From positions 1 to 64,000 of the forward strand of contig JAHBTS010000009.1 of the NCBI GenBank assembly GCA_019638515.1: a DNA stretch of 64,000 nucleotides, in the 5' to 3' direction. This stretch comes from Chitinophagales bacterium. GTDB taxonomy: Bacteria; Bacteroidota; Bacteroidia; Chitinophagales; LD1. The notes under the pieces are model-generated. The model ran no database searches. It saw only the letters and a program-made list of their open reading frames with translations, and was not told the origin of the DNA. A program made the translations under genes and the position numbers. This document shows, piece after piece, positions 36,356-45,247 of this stretch; the first letter of the stretch is position 1; each line of letters begins with the position of its first letter.

Positions 36356-38059
36356 ATGCACTTATTAGATTGGATTGTTTTAGTAACCACACTCCTTGCC
36401 ATTATTGTATATGGCATGTATAAAAGCAGTGGCAGTAAAAATATAAGCGACTACTTTTTAGGTAGCAAAGAAATGCCATGGTACTTTGTAATGTTTTCGG
36501 TTATTAGCACACAGGCAAGTGCCATTACTTTTATTTCTGCACCAGGGCAAGCTTTTACCGATGGCATGCGGTTTGTACAATTTTACTTTGGAATGCCCAT
36601 TGCCATGTTGGTTGTAAGTTTCGTGTTTATGCCCATGTTTCGCAAAGCAAATGTTTTTACCGCATATCAGTTTTTAGAAAAAAGGTTCGATGTGAAAACA
36701 AGAGCATTCACGGCACTATTGTTTTTATTGCAAAGAGGTCTTTCTGCCGGCTTAACCATTTATGCACCTGCGCTTATCTTAAGTTCTGTTTTGGGTTGGA
36801 ATATTTGGATAGCCAATTTGGTAATGGGCGGCTTAGTTATTGTGTACACCGTAAGTGGAGGCACCAAAGCCGTTTCGTACACACAGTTTCAGCAAATGCT
36901 GGTAATTACTATCGGCATGTTTATTGCTGGTTTTATGGTAGTGAAACTATTGCCCGATGGAGTTGGATTCTTTGATGCCGTAAAAATTGCCGATGCCGTA
37001 GGAAATATGAATACCATCACTACCAACTTCAACATGAACGACAAATACAATGTGTGGAGTGGCTTAATTGGCGGCTTCTTTTTATCGCTTGCATATTTCG
37101 GCACCGACCAAAGCCAAGTTGGAAGATACCTAACGGGCAAAAGCGAAAGCGAAACACGAAAAGGACTGCTTACTACTGCTTTGGTAAAGATACCTATGCA
37201 GTATTCTATTCTGCTTATTGGCGCTTTGTTGGTTGCGTTTTACCACTTCCATAATGCTCCTATTTTTTTTAACGAAACTGCATTGCAAAAAGCAAGGGTT
37301 AATGCTTCGCAAGAATTTAATGAATTAGAAAAAAAATACACCGTAATACAAGAAGAAAAAAGAAATACTGCTTTTGCCTATATACAAAGCAATAACCCTC
37401 AAGAGCAAACTCAATTAAAAAATTCCCTCCAAGAATTAAAAACAACAGAACAAAAACTCAGAAGCGAAACAAAAGCACTTATTACACAAACAAACCCTTC
37501 CAGCGATACTAACGACACCAATTACATATTCCTAAACTTTGTACTCCACTATCTTCCTGCGGGTTTAATTGGCTTGCTCATTGCAGTTATATTTTGTGCA
37601 TCGTGGAGCAGCACAGCTTCTGAACTAAACGCCTTAGCTTCTACATCCGTAATAGATTTATACAAAAGATTATTAGTAACCGACCGAAACGAGCAGCATT
37701 ATGTTTTTGTTTCAAAATTACTCACCGTTTTTTGGGGAATCATTGCCATTTTGGTTGCCCAATTTGCCAGTGCACTTGGCAGTATGATTGAAGCTGTAAA
37801 TGTGCTGGGATCACTGTTTTACGGAACCACATTAGGCGTTTTTGTAGTGGCATTTTTTGTAAAATATATAAAAGGAACTGCCGTATTCTTTGCTGCCATT
37901 GTTGCAGAAATTACTGTAATAATTTTGTACCAAAATGAAACTACCGCATTCTTATGGCTCAATATGATTGGATGCTTGCTGGTAGTGTTACTTGGCATGG
38001 TATTTCAGTTTGTTTTAAACAAACAAACACCTCCATCTACCTTAAAAAATAGCGCGTAA
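36356..38059 (+). CDS. Sodium:solute symporter family (SSS) transporter
   Basis: The 567-residue product has about 13 transmembrane helices. Family marks include SGSKNISDYFLGSKEMPWYFVMFS, QASAITFISAPGQAFTDGM and LGWNIWIANLVMGGLVIVYTVSGGTKAV. It resembles Bacteroidota SSS members near the sialic acid, myo-inositol or SMVT-like groups, but the substrate cannot be named. A highly charged, coiled-coil-like insert of about 80 residues (roughly 305-388) separates two helices. The 3' end overlaps the convergent outer-membrane gene by 18 bp. Confidence 0.88.
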   Translation: MHLLDWIVLVTTLLAIIVYGMYKSSGSKNISDYFLGSKEMPWYFVMFSVISTQASAITFISAPGQAFTDGMRFVQFYFGMPIAMLVVSFVFMPMFRKANVFTAYQFLEKRFDVKTRAFTALLFLLQRGLSAGLTIYAPALILSSVLGWNIWIANLVMGGLVIVYTVSGGTKAVSYTQFQQMLVITIGMFIAGFMVVKLLPDGVGFFDAVKIADAVGNMNTITTNFNMNDKYNVWSGLIGGFFLSLAYFGTDQSQVGRYLTGKSESETRKGLLTTALVKIPMQYSILLIGALLVAFYHFHNAPIFFNETALQKARVNASQEFNELEKKYTVIQEEKRNTAFAYIQSNNPQEQTQLKNSLQELKTTEQKLRSETKALITQTNPSSDTNDTNYIFLNFVLHYLPAGLIGLLIAVIFCASWSSTASELNALASTSVIDLYKRLLVTDRNEQHYVFVSKLLTVFWGIIAILVAQFASALGSMIEAVNVLGSLFYGTTLGVFVVAFFVKYIKGTAVFFAAIVAEITVIILYQNETTAFLWLNMIGCLLVVLLGMVFQFVLNKQTPPSTLKNSA

Positions 38060-41000
38060 TTCTGCTCTGCCGGAATGCACCACTTTAGCTGTACCTGTTT
38101 TCCTGCCATCATATACAAAGGTAAGTAATACCGCAGGTGTAAGCCTATACTCCACCGTGCCATTCCAAACTAAATTATTGCCATTTTGTAAACCTTCTAG
38201 CATGGCATATTCCAGTTGCTGATTCCTATAATCTTTATCTGCATAATGCACCAATGAATATGTAAAACGCGCTTCTGCAGCTGCCTTTCCCGAAATATTA
38301 TACCTCGATTGCAACCCTGCTTGGTGTATGTTTACTATTTGATTTCCCACACTATCTGTGGGATTTATTTTTTGTGCAAAGAGGTAATTTACTGCAATTC
38401 TAAATGCCGTTTTGTATTGATATGATAGTTCTGTATTGGTTTGGTTAAAATAAAAACGATAGCGCTGTTGTATATAAAAATCGCTGGTGTTGGCGCGTGT
38501 ACCATTGGTATATACTGTTTGCACAGTAAGCGACTTAATAAAATTATACCGTGCAGAAACACTCTGTGTTTGTGTTAAGCGTTCCTCGTAACCATTGGTT
38601 AATAGAATTTTGCTTTGCAAATAACTAAAGTCAAACTGCAAGCCATACTTGGGATCTAAACGATTAAAGAAAAGCGATGCCCGCGAACTGTGTGTTAAAC
38701 TAACCAACGAAGGATTGCTAAACGCTACCGGAAACGGATTAAACACATTGGCAACACTTGAACTTTTTGAAGCAAAACTTTTGCGCTGCACTTCTATACT
38801 GGCAAAGGCAGAAAACTTTGCAAAAAAGCGAGCTGCCCTACTTGCATTTTTTCCAAGAAGCGTTGCAGGATTTACATTAAGCGTTTGCGTAAAGGATGCC
38901 ACATTCACAGGAAGCGACTCCGGTGTAACCGTAAAAACTTTTATATAAGTAGTATCCTCTTTAAATGGGGAAACCACAAATTCATCTAATTGTTTTATGC
39001 CATCATCGTTTGCATCTTTCCAAATGTAATCGCCAGTATTAGCAGGCGATTGCTGATACGAAACCTGAATTTTCTGCTCCCTCCCATTGCTAATTTCATA
39101 TAAAGTAGTACTGCGCAAAAAACCTTTTAAAGCTGTAATTGAATAATCTATTCTTCCTAAATAATAGTGGCGATTGTAATTAGTTGCGTGTATAGAATCG
39201 CTATTGAATGCGTAGCGGTAAGTTGCCGTCCAGTTGAGCGCTTGATTTTTAAGTGTAGTTATTCTTCCGGTAGTAGAAACCGATTGACCGTAAAAAAAGG
39301 GCTTGGCAAAAGCGGTGGAATCTGCACGCTGCTCCATGCGCAACTTAGCTTCTAATGTAAACTGATTGCGCATGGTATCGGGCGATTTTAAATAGATTCC
39401 ATAATTCTGCCACAGGTACGAATTTGATTGAAGATGCTTGGTGGCTTTATTGGTAATTGAATTTACTTCATGGTCTAAATAAACTCCTACACTAATATTC
39501 TTTGCCTTCTTAACTGCATAGCTCAAATCGGCTCTGGGTCTAATAAAGAGTGAATGCTGCAAAGGTGCATCGCTATTCATTACCGAATTTTGAGTACTAA
39601 ATAAAAAGCCTTTGCCTTGTAGTGTTGCGCCTATAGAATTTTCATAACCACTAAAATTCCCTTGCTGTATATAATTCCTAAAGCGATAGTAGATATTGCC
39701 TGCTTTCTCAAATTGATATTGCAAAAATAGATTTCCGTAGTGCTCATCGCGTGGGTTTTCGAATGCAGCAGTATTCCATTCACGATTAAATTCCACCGCC
39801 CTAAAACGCTCTACATACTTAAATTTTGCTTGCACAAATTCATAAACAGCATCTATTAAAAGTTGCTCTTTCACACGGCTACTATCGCGCTTGGTAGGCA
39901 CTATTCCTTTGTAATTTATTCTGGCAGCACCGCCCCTGTTGTCGTCATTATCCAATGCAGAAAGCGTGTTTACATCTCGGTTGCTCAATGCCGCTTCGGT
40001 AGAAATAACATGATTGCTATTTATTTTAAAATCGTTTGCAATAGAAAATAACTGCTGCAACTGCGGAGCAGGAAGAAGCACCGCGGGCACATAGCTTCCA
40101 CGCTTGTAAATAACTCCGGCAACAGTATCGGGCTTTACCCAAGCAAACACCCTGCCATTTGCTGTTGAAGATGCCGGAATATAATCGCCTTTACCTTCAC
40201 CCACCAAAGAAAAAGTGGCGGTGTAGTAAGCATTTGAACTCGTTTCGTACACCAATACAGAATCAAAGCCAAGCGTATCTTTTAAAGCATACAACACCCG
40301 ATTGCCATTGGCAGCTACACTATCTAAAGTTGGATACAAAAAATGGGTTACACTATCGCCAATGCTTGAGAGGAAATCCCTCTTCTTATCGTCCAAACTT
40401 TCACTCAGGGTTTGCGATTTGCTGTCTTGCTCCGAATAAATATTTATGCGCGTGTTTACATGCTTTGTTTCCCATGCGGCATTGGCAAAAATCACAGAGC
40501 GCAGATAATTATTGTTAGTATATTCAAACTCAACCACCACGCGCAAATCGCGTGTAATTATTCGCTTAGGTGTAAATTTTATTTCAGCAGTGTTGTAGTC
40601 AATTACATAATCTCTATCTGCACCCCGCTGCATTTTTTTCCCGTTTATGAATACCTCTTCGCTATTGGCAAGAATTACAATGTAGGTTTCGCCATTTGCA
40701 CCCAGCAATTTATAGGGACCTTGGTTGCCTTCACTCACCTGCAAAACATTACGTGCAAATTTTCCGCGCATAATGCCACCGGCAGCCTGTGCCTCTACAT
40801 TCCCCCATTTTTTAAAATCGAAAGAACCTTGATACCAGCCACCTTGCGGCTTCTTAGAGTAGCGTAAAAAATAACTGCTTTCGGGATTATACAAATCAAA
40901 ATCGCCTGCCGTAAGTTTATGATTCCGGTACTTTAACTGAATAAATATTTTATCGAACTCTTGTATTTGCTGTGTATTTCCATCGGGTTGAAAGGGCACA

Positions 41001-41554
41001 TTATTATCGGTAAGAGCAGCCGTTATCTCTAAATCCTTTGCCAATGCTCCACTCAACTGCAAGTTAAACTGCGAGTTAAGCACCACATCTTGGTTGCTAC
41101 CAAAAGTTAAGCCGCGCGAAAAGGTACCATTGTAATCTAAAGTGCCAAAATCTATAAACTGTTGCGGGCTTTCTAACGGCTTATATTCAAAAGGGTGCAT
41201 TACAAAGTTCTGCTGCGAAAAACTATAATCTGCATGGCTTTTATGTGCTGCCGCTGCCATGCGCTTAAATGGATAAACCCTATATTTTATGCGCACCTCA
41301 CCTTGCGGGGCTTTTTTCCAAAGCAAAAGCGATTGAAATGGAAACAATGTATATGCTGAAGTGTCCAACGGCACTCCGTTTTGATATACAAAAAACTGCC
41401 CCGGCACTAATGCCATAGAGTCCACCTTTAGCGAATCGCCCTGCACCACAACACTTTTAGTTCGAAGGTTAGAAAGCGATTGTGCCCGCAACGAACACAA
41501 TACAGCCATACAGCACACCATAAATAGAGCTACCTTCCTAAGCAAAACAACCAA
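38042..41554 (-). CDS. Large outer-membrane protein with SprA-like segments
   Basis: The 1170-residue product has a signal peptide (residues 1-24, ending SLRAQ), a beta-rich N-terminal domain, and then a long run of alternating beta-strands to the C-terminus, which ends in RAELRAIF, a barrel-type terminal strand with final Phe. Residues about 175-205 (DLEITAALTDNNVPFQPDG, then TQQIQEFDKIFIQL) and 290-330 (GANGETYIVILANSEEVFING) resemble the repeated segments of the T9SS translocon SprA, though the protein is about half its size. I infer an outer-membrane barrel related to SprA. The function is unknown. It overlaps the symporter gene by 18 bp. Confidence 0.75.
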   Translation of the reverse strand: MVVLLRKVALFMVCCMAVLCSLRAQSLSNLRTKSVVVQGDSLKVDSMALVPGQFFVYQNGVPLDTSAYTLFPFQSLLLWKKAPQGEVRIKYRVYPFKRMAAAAHKSHADYSFSQQNFVMHPFEYKPLESPQQFIDFGTLDYNGTFSRGLTFGSNQDVVLNSQFNLQLSGALAKDLEITAALTDNNVPFQPDGNTQQIQEFDKIFIQLKYRNHKLTAGDFDLYNPESSYFLRYSKKPQGGWYQGSFDFKKWGNVEAQAAGGIMRGKFARNVLQVSEGNQGPYKLLGANGETYIVILANSEEVFINGKKMQRGADRDYVIDYNTAEIKFTPKRIITRDLRVVVEFEYTNNNYLRSVIFANAAWETKHVNTRINIYSEQDSKSQTLSESLDDKKRDFLSSIGDSVTHFLYPTLDSVAANGNRVLYALKDTLGFDSVLVYETSSNAYYTATFSLVGEGKGDYIPASSTANGRVFAWVKPDTVAGVIYKRGSYVPAVLLPAPQLQQLFSIANDFKINSNHVISTEAALSNRDVNTLSALDNDDNRGGAARINYKGIVPTKRDSSRVKEQLLIDAVYEFVQAKFKYVERFRAVEFNREWNTAAFENPRDEHYGNLFLQYQFEKAGNIYYRFRNYIQQGNFSGYENSIGATLQGKGFLFSTQNSVMNSDAPLQHSLFIRPRADLSYAVKKAKNISVGVYLDHEVNSITNKATKHLQSNSYLWQNYGIYLKSPDTMRNQFTLEAKLRMEQRADSTAFAKPFFYGQSVSTTGRITTLKNQALNWTATYRYAFNSDSIHATNYNRHYYLGRIDYSITALKGFLRSTTLYEISNGREQKIQVSYQQSPANTGDYIWKDANDDGIKQLDEFVVSPFKEDTTYIKVFTVTPESLPVNVASFTQTLNVNPATLLGKNASRAARFFAKFSAFASIEVQRKSFASKSSSVANVFNPFPVAFSNPSLVSLTHSSRASLFFNRLDPKYGLQFDFSYLQSKILLTNGYEERLTQTQSVSARYNFIKSLTVQTVYTNGTRANTSDFYIQQRYRFYFNQTNTELSYQYKTAFRIAVNYLFAQKINPTDSVGNQIVNIHQAGLQSRYNISGKAAAEARFTYSLVHYADKDYRNQQLEYAMLEGLQNGNNLVWNGTVEYRLTPAVLLTFVYDGRKTGTAKVVHSGRAELRAIF

Positions 41555-41717
41555 TAGTTTCAGCGAATGAAAGTAAATGAATTGAACAAAAGTTTGCTAT
41601 TACTCTTTTCAATACAAAAAAATCTTGCACTCAAAAAAACTACGTGCAATAATTAAAAAAGCGATTACTGCTGCTCATTGTAAATTATTTCTCATTTTTC
41701 ATTTCAAAACATTGCAG

Positions 41718-42476
41718 TTGAAATTTATTGCCAAGTTCTTCATATTGCTTTGGTCTGTATGGGCAGGCTTTGTATTCTTTGGGCTGCTTGCAATTGGCTT
41801 TCCTATCATTATTATTCCTGCATTACTTGGCAGCAATTACTTAAAAAAACAAGTATGGCAGGTTTTGCGTTATATCGCAAAACTTATATTGCTGCTGTGG
41901 GGCGTACGTGTAGAGATAAAAAACAAACACTTAATTGATGCTACCGGGCAGTATGTATATGTACCCAACCATAGAAGCTATTTAGATGCGCTGGTAGTTG
42001 GCTCCAGCATTCCCAACCACATTAAATATTTAGGAAAAGCGGAAGTTTTAAAATGGCCACTTTTGGGATTTATTTTAAAGCATTACCACATTCCGGTACA
42101 ACGCGATGATGCAGGAAGCCGCAACCTTAGCCTTGCTCAAATGGATGAATTAGTAAAAAGTGGCGTATCGCTCTGCATATTTCCGGAAGGCACTTGCAAC
42201 ACAACTCCCAACTTGCTCAAAAAATTTCACGAAGGCGCTTTTAAAATTGCAATACCCAACCAAATTCCCATAGTGCCAATTACCGTAATTGGAACCGGAG
42301 AACTCATGCCCAGAAACGGCTTACTGCTTAAGCCCGGAAAAATAATTATCTATTGGCATGCACCCATTGCCACCACTAATTATACCGCCAACGATACTCC
42401 ACAACTGGTAGAAAAAGTACAGCAAACACTCTTAGAGGATTTAGTTCGCCATTATCCAAACGGCTATCTCTCCTAA
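41718..42476 (+). CDS. 1-acyl-sn-glycerol-3-phosphate acyltransferase (PlsC family)
   Basis: The product acylates lysophosphatidic acid to phosphatidic acid at the inner membrane. Motif I is NHRSYLDAL (HxxxxD) and motif III is FPEGTCN, with VPITVIGTGELMP as motif IV. An N-terminal transmembrane segment (about residues 1-30) precedes them. No in-frame ATG exists before motif I. I take TTG 41718, which gives 252 residues, the usual family length. The frame stays open to TTG 41625, which would add 31 basic residues. The start is therefore uncertain. Confidence 0.82.
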   Translation: MKFIAKFFILLWSVWAGFVFFGLLAIGFPIIIIPALLGSNYLKKQVWQVLRYIAKLILLLWGVRVEIKNKHLIDATGQYVYVPNHRSYLDALVVGSSIPNHIKYLGKAEVLKWPLLGFILKHYHIPVQRDDAGSRNLSLAQMDELVKSGVSLCIFPEGTCNTTPNLLKKFHEGAFKIAIPNQIPIVPITVIGTGELMPRNGLLLKPGKIIIYWHAPIATTNYTANDTPQLVEKVQQTLLEDLVRHYPNGYLS

Positions 42477-42516
42477 AGCTTACAGTTATTTCATTTATTT
42501 GCCGAAAATTTTCTTC

Positions 42517-44244
42517 ATGCGCATTCTATATCTTCTACCCATTTTAACCATTACCGTATTGCTAACTGCTTGTGGAAACGGCAATAACTCCGGTACAAAA
42601 AGCACTACCAATCTGCAAGCAAAAGGCGGTGTAAAATACGGAGGGGTTTTTCGCGAAAACGAAACAGAGTATTACCGCTCGCTCTTTCCGCAAAACATTA
42701 CAGAAGTTGTAGGACATCGCATTACCAACCAAGTATATGAAGGCTTGGTTACACTCAATCAAAAAGATTTAAGTATTGAACCTTCCTTAGCCGAAAGTTG
42801 GACGGTAAACGACAGTGCAACCATCTTTACTTTCAAAATTCGCAAAGGCGTTTTCTTCCACCCACACGAATCTTTTGAAGGTGGAAAAGGCCGAGAAGTA
42901 ACAGCACAAGATTTTGCATACTGCTTAGAATTATTGTGTAAAAAATCTGCTACCAACCAAGGTTTCTGGTTATTCGATGGCGTAGTAAAAGGCGCCAAAA
43001 ACCATTACGAATCACCTAGCGAAAGCACCTTGGCAGCATTAGGAATAAAAGCCTTAGATGCAACTACACTGCAAATTACTTTAGAAAAACCCTATGCCGG
43101 ATTTTTGTACCGCCTTGCCATGCCTTTTTGTGCAGTATTTCCAAAAGAATTATACGAAAAGAAAGGTGAAGCCATGCGCGATATTGCAGTAGGCACAGGA
43201 CCATTTATCATTAAAAAAGTACTGCAAGACGAAGGTGTTTATTTAGCCCGCAACGAAAGCTATTGGAAGAAAGATGAATTTGGAAACAGCCTTCCTTACT
43301 TAGACGGCATCAAGTTTTCTTTTATTAAAGAAGAAAAAACCGAAATGCTCGAATTCAGAAAAGGAAATTTAGAAATGAAATACCGTTTACCTTTAGATGC
43401 CGTTAATGATATTATAGACGAAAACGGCAACCTAAAAGGCGAATACAAAGCCTTTGAAATACAAAAAGCAACAGAGTTATCATTACAGTATTATGGCTTT
43501 TTACACACCCACCCCATTTTCTCCAACCTACATGTACGCAAAGCATTTTGCTACGCAATAGACAGAAAAAAAATAGTGGATTATACCGTAAAGGGCGAAG
43601 GCATTCCTGCGTTTAACGGTATAGTACCGCTCGGCATGAACGGATACAACAACGAAGCCGTAAAAGGCTTTACCTTCGACCCTGCCAAAGCCAAAGAAGA
43701 GCTAAAACTTGCAGGCTTCGAAAACGGTAAAAATTTCCCGAAAATAACCTTGCAAATAAACAGCGGAGGAGGCCGAAACGAAAAAGTAGCAGAAGCAATT
43801 ACAGCCATGCTTAAAGAAAATTTGAATGTTGAAGTTGTAATTACCCAACTCCCTTTTGCGCAACACTTAGAAAATTATGAAACCGGAAAAGCTGCCTTTT
43901 GGCGTGCAGGTTGGGTGGCAGATTACCCCGATCCCGAAAACTTTCTTACACTCTGCTATGGAAAACACGTACCTGCCAAGCCAACCGAAAAAGCATACCT
44001 AAACGCATATCGCTATAAGAATGCAGCATACGATAAATTATTTGAAGAAGCATTGGCAACCACCAATTTCGAAAAACGTAATCAGCTTTACGAACAGTTA
44101 GACCAAATAGCCATAAACGATGCCGTAATGCTTCCAATTTATTACACCATCAACCGAAGACTTATTCAACCTTATGTGAAAAATTTTCCCGTAAATGGAA
44201 TGGAATACCGCAACTATCGCGAAGTATGGTTCGATAAAAAATAA
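42517..44244 (+). CDS. Peptide/solute-binding lipoprotein (SBP family 5, OppA/DppA-like)
   Basis: The product is 575 residues from ATG 42517, with a lipoprotein signal peptide (MRILYLLPILTITVLLTACGN, Cys about residue 19). The SBP_bac_5 domain shows VYEGLVTLNQKDLSIEPSLAESWTVNDSATIFTFKIRKGVFFH near residue 75 and the C-terminal DYPDPENFLTLCYG near 470. In other bacteria it would deliver peptides to an ABC importer, but no permease or ATPase gene is adjacent. Orphan members of this kind occur in Bacteroidota. A TTG six codons upstream is a less likely start. Confidence 0.87.
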   Translation: MRILYLLPILTITVLLTACGNGNNSGTKSTTNLQAKGGVKYGGVFRENETEYYRSLFPQNITEVVGHRITNQVYEGLVTLNQKDLSIEPSLAESWTVNDSATIFTFKIRKGVFFHPHESFEGGKGREVTAQDFAYCLELLCKKSATNQGFWLFDGVVKGAKNHYESPSESTLAALGIKALDATTLQITLEKPYAGFLYRLAMPFCAVFPKELYEKKGEAMRDIAVGTGPFIIKKVLQDEGVYLARNESYWKKDEFGNSLPYLDGIKFSFIKEEKTEMLEFRKGNLEMKYRLPLDAVNDIIDENGNLKGEYKAFEIQKATELSLQYYGFLHTHPIFSNLHVRKAFCYAIDRKKIVDYTVKGEGIPAFNGIVPLGMNGYNNEAVKGFTFDPAKAKEELKLAGFENGKNFPKITLQINSGGGRNEKVAEAITAMLKENLNVEVVITQLPFAQHLENYETGKAAFWRAGWVADYPDPENFLTLCYGKHVPAKPTEKAYLNAYRYKNAAYDKLFEEALATTNFEKRNQLYEQLDQIAINDAVMLPIYYTINRRLIQPYVKNFPVNGMEYRNYREVWFDKK

Positions 44245-44280
44245 TTAAACTGCAAGCAATTACCATTCGTATTCATTACC

Positions 44281-45186
44281 ATGCCGGGCATCAGACTCTT
44301 TTTCTTAAAGCAAATACTGAAAAATGTAAAGCGCAAAGCCAAATACCACAACCTGCGTGGCGCTAGAATTGGCTTTACCAAAATGGTGCGTCCTTTTAAC
44401 CAACCACTACCCAACTTCACTTACCAGGCAATAGAAGTTTCAGGTATGAAAAGCGAATGGATTCAATACAAACAATGCCATGCCGAAAAGGTAACACTAT
44501 ACTTTCACGGAGGCGGCTACGCCACAGGAGGCATAGAAACCCACCGCTCCCTTTGCTCGCAGCTAAGCAAATTTTCGGGTACAAAATTGCTCTTAATTGA
44601 ATACCGCTTAGCTCCGGAAAACACATACCCCGCACCTATAGAAGATGCCGTAGCTGCCTATAAATGGCTACTAGAAAATAACTACAAAGCAGAAAACATA
44701 GCCTTTGCGGGCGATTCTGCCGGAGGCGGTATTACCATTGGCACACTTACTTATTTGCGCAACCACCAACTACCATTGCCAGCTTGTGCAGTTACTTTTT
44801 CGCCCTGGCTCGACCATACTTTCAGCGGCAATTCCTACCAAACAAAAAGAAACATAGATCCAATGCTTATTTTTGAAGGATTTGAATTGTGGAGCAAAGC
44901 CTACTTAGGCAATGCAACCCCCGATGCGCCTTATGCCTCGCCCATTTTGCATTCTTTAGAAAAACTACCACCATTGCTAATACAAGTTGGCACCGATGAA
45001 ATGCTTTTAGACGATTCTATTCGCCTTGCAGAAAAAGCAAAAGCAGCAGGCTCGGATGTTACTCTAGAAATTTTTGATAAGCACTTTCATGTGTTTAATG
45101 CCTTTTGGAGAATTTTACCCAAAGCGCGCCAAGCCAATAAAAATGCAGGTGCATTTATTGCAAAATGGCTATGTGTGAATAGATAA
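44281..45186 (+). CDS. Alpha/beta hydrolase, HSL-family esterase
   Basis: The 301-residue product has the oxyanion motif YFHGGGYATGG near residue 75, the nucleophile Ser in AGDSAGGG near 150, a catalytic Asp in VGTDEMLLDDS, and a His in KHFHVFNAF near 265, which fits the hormone-sensitive-lipase family of esterases. The N-terminal 50 residues are basic and hydrophobic. The natural substrate is unknown. It follows the binding-protein gene by 36 bp in the same direction. Confidence 0.88.
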   Translation: MPGIRLFFLKQILKNVKRKAKYHNLRGARIGFTKMVRPFNQPLPNFTYQAIEVSGMKSEWIQYKQCHAEKVTLYFHGGGYATGGIETHRSLCSQLSKFSGTKLLLIEYRLAPENTYPAPIEDAVAAYKWLLENNYKAENIAFAGDSAGGGITIGTLTYLRNHQLPLPACAVTFSPWLDHTFSGNSYQTKRNIDPMLIFEGFELWSKAYLGNATPDAPYASPILHSLEKLPPLLIQVGTDEMLLDDSIRLAEKAKAAGSDVTLEIFDKHFHVFNAFWRILPKARQANKNAGAFIAKWLCVNR

Positions 45187-45247
45187 AACAAGCGTCTTAT
45201 ATCTGCATCTATTCTCCATTAAAATTCAATAATAAGTTGGCAATAAA

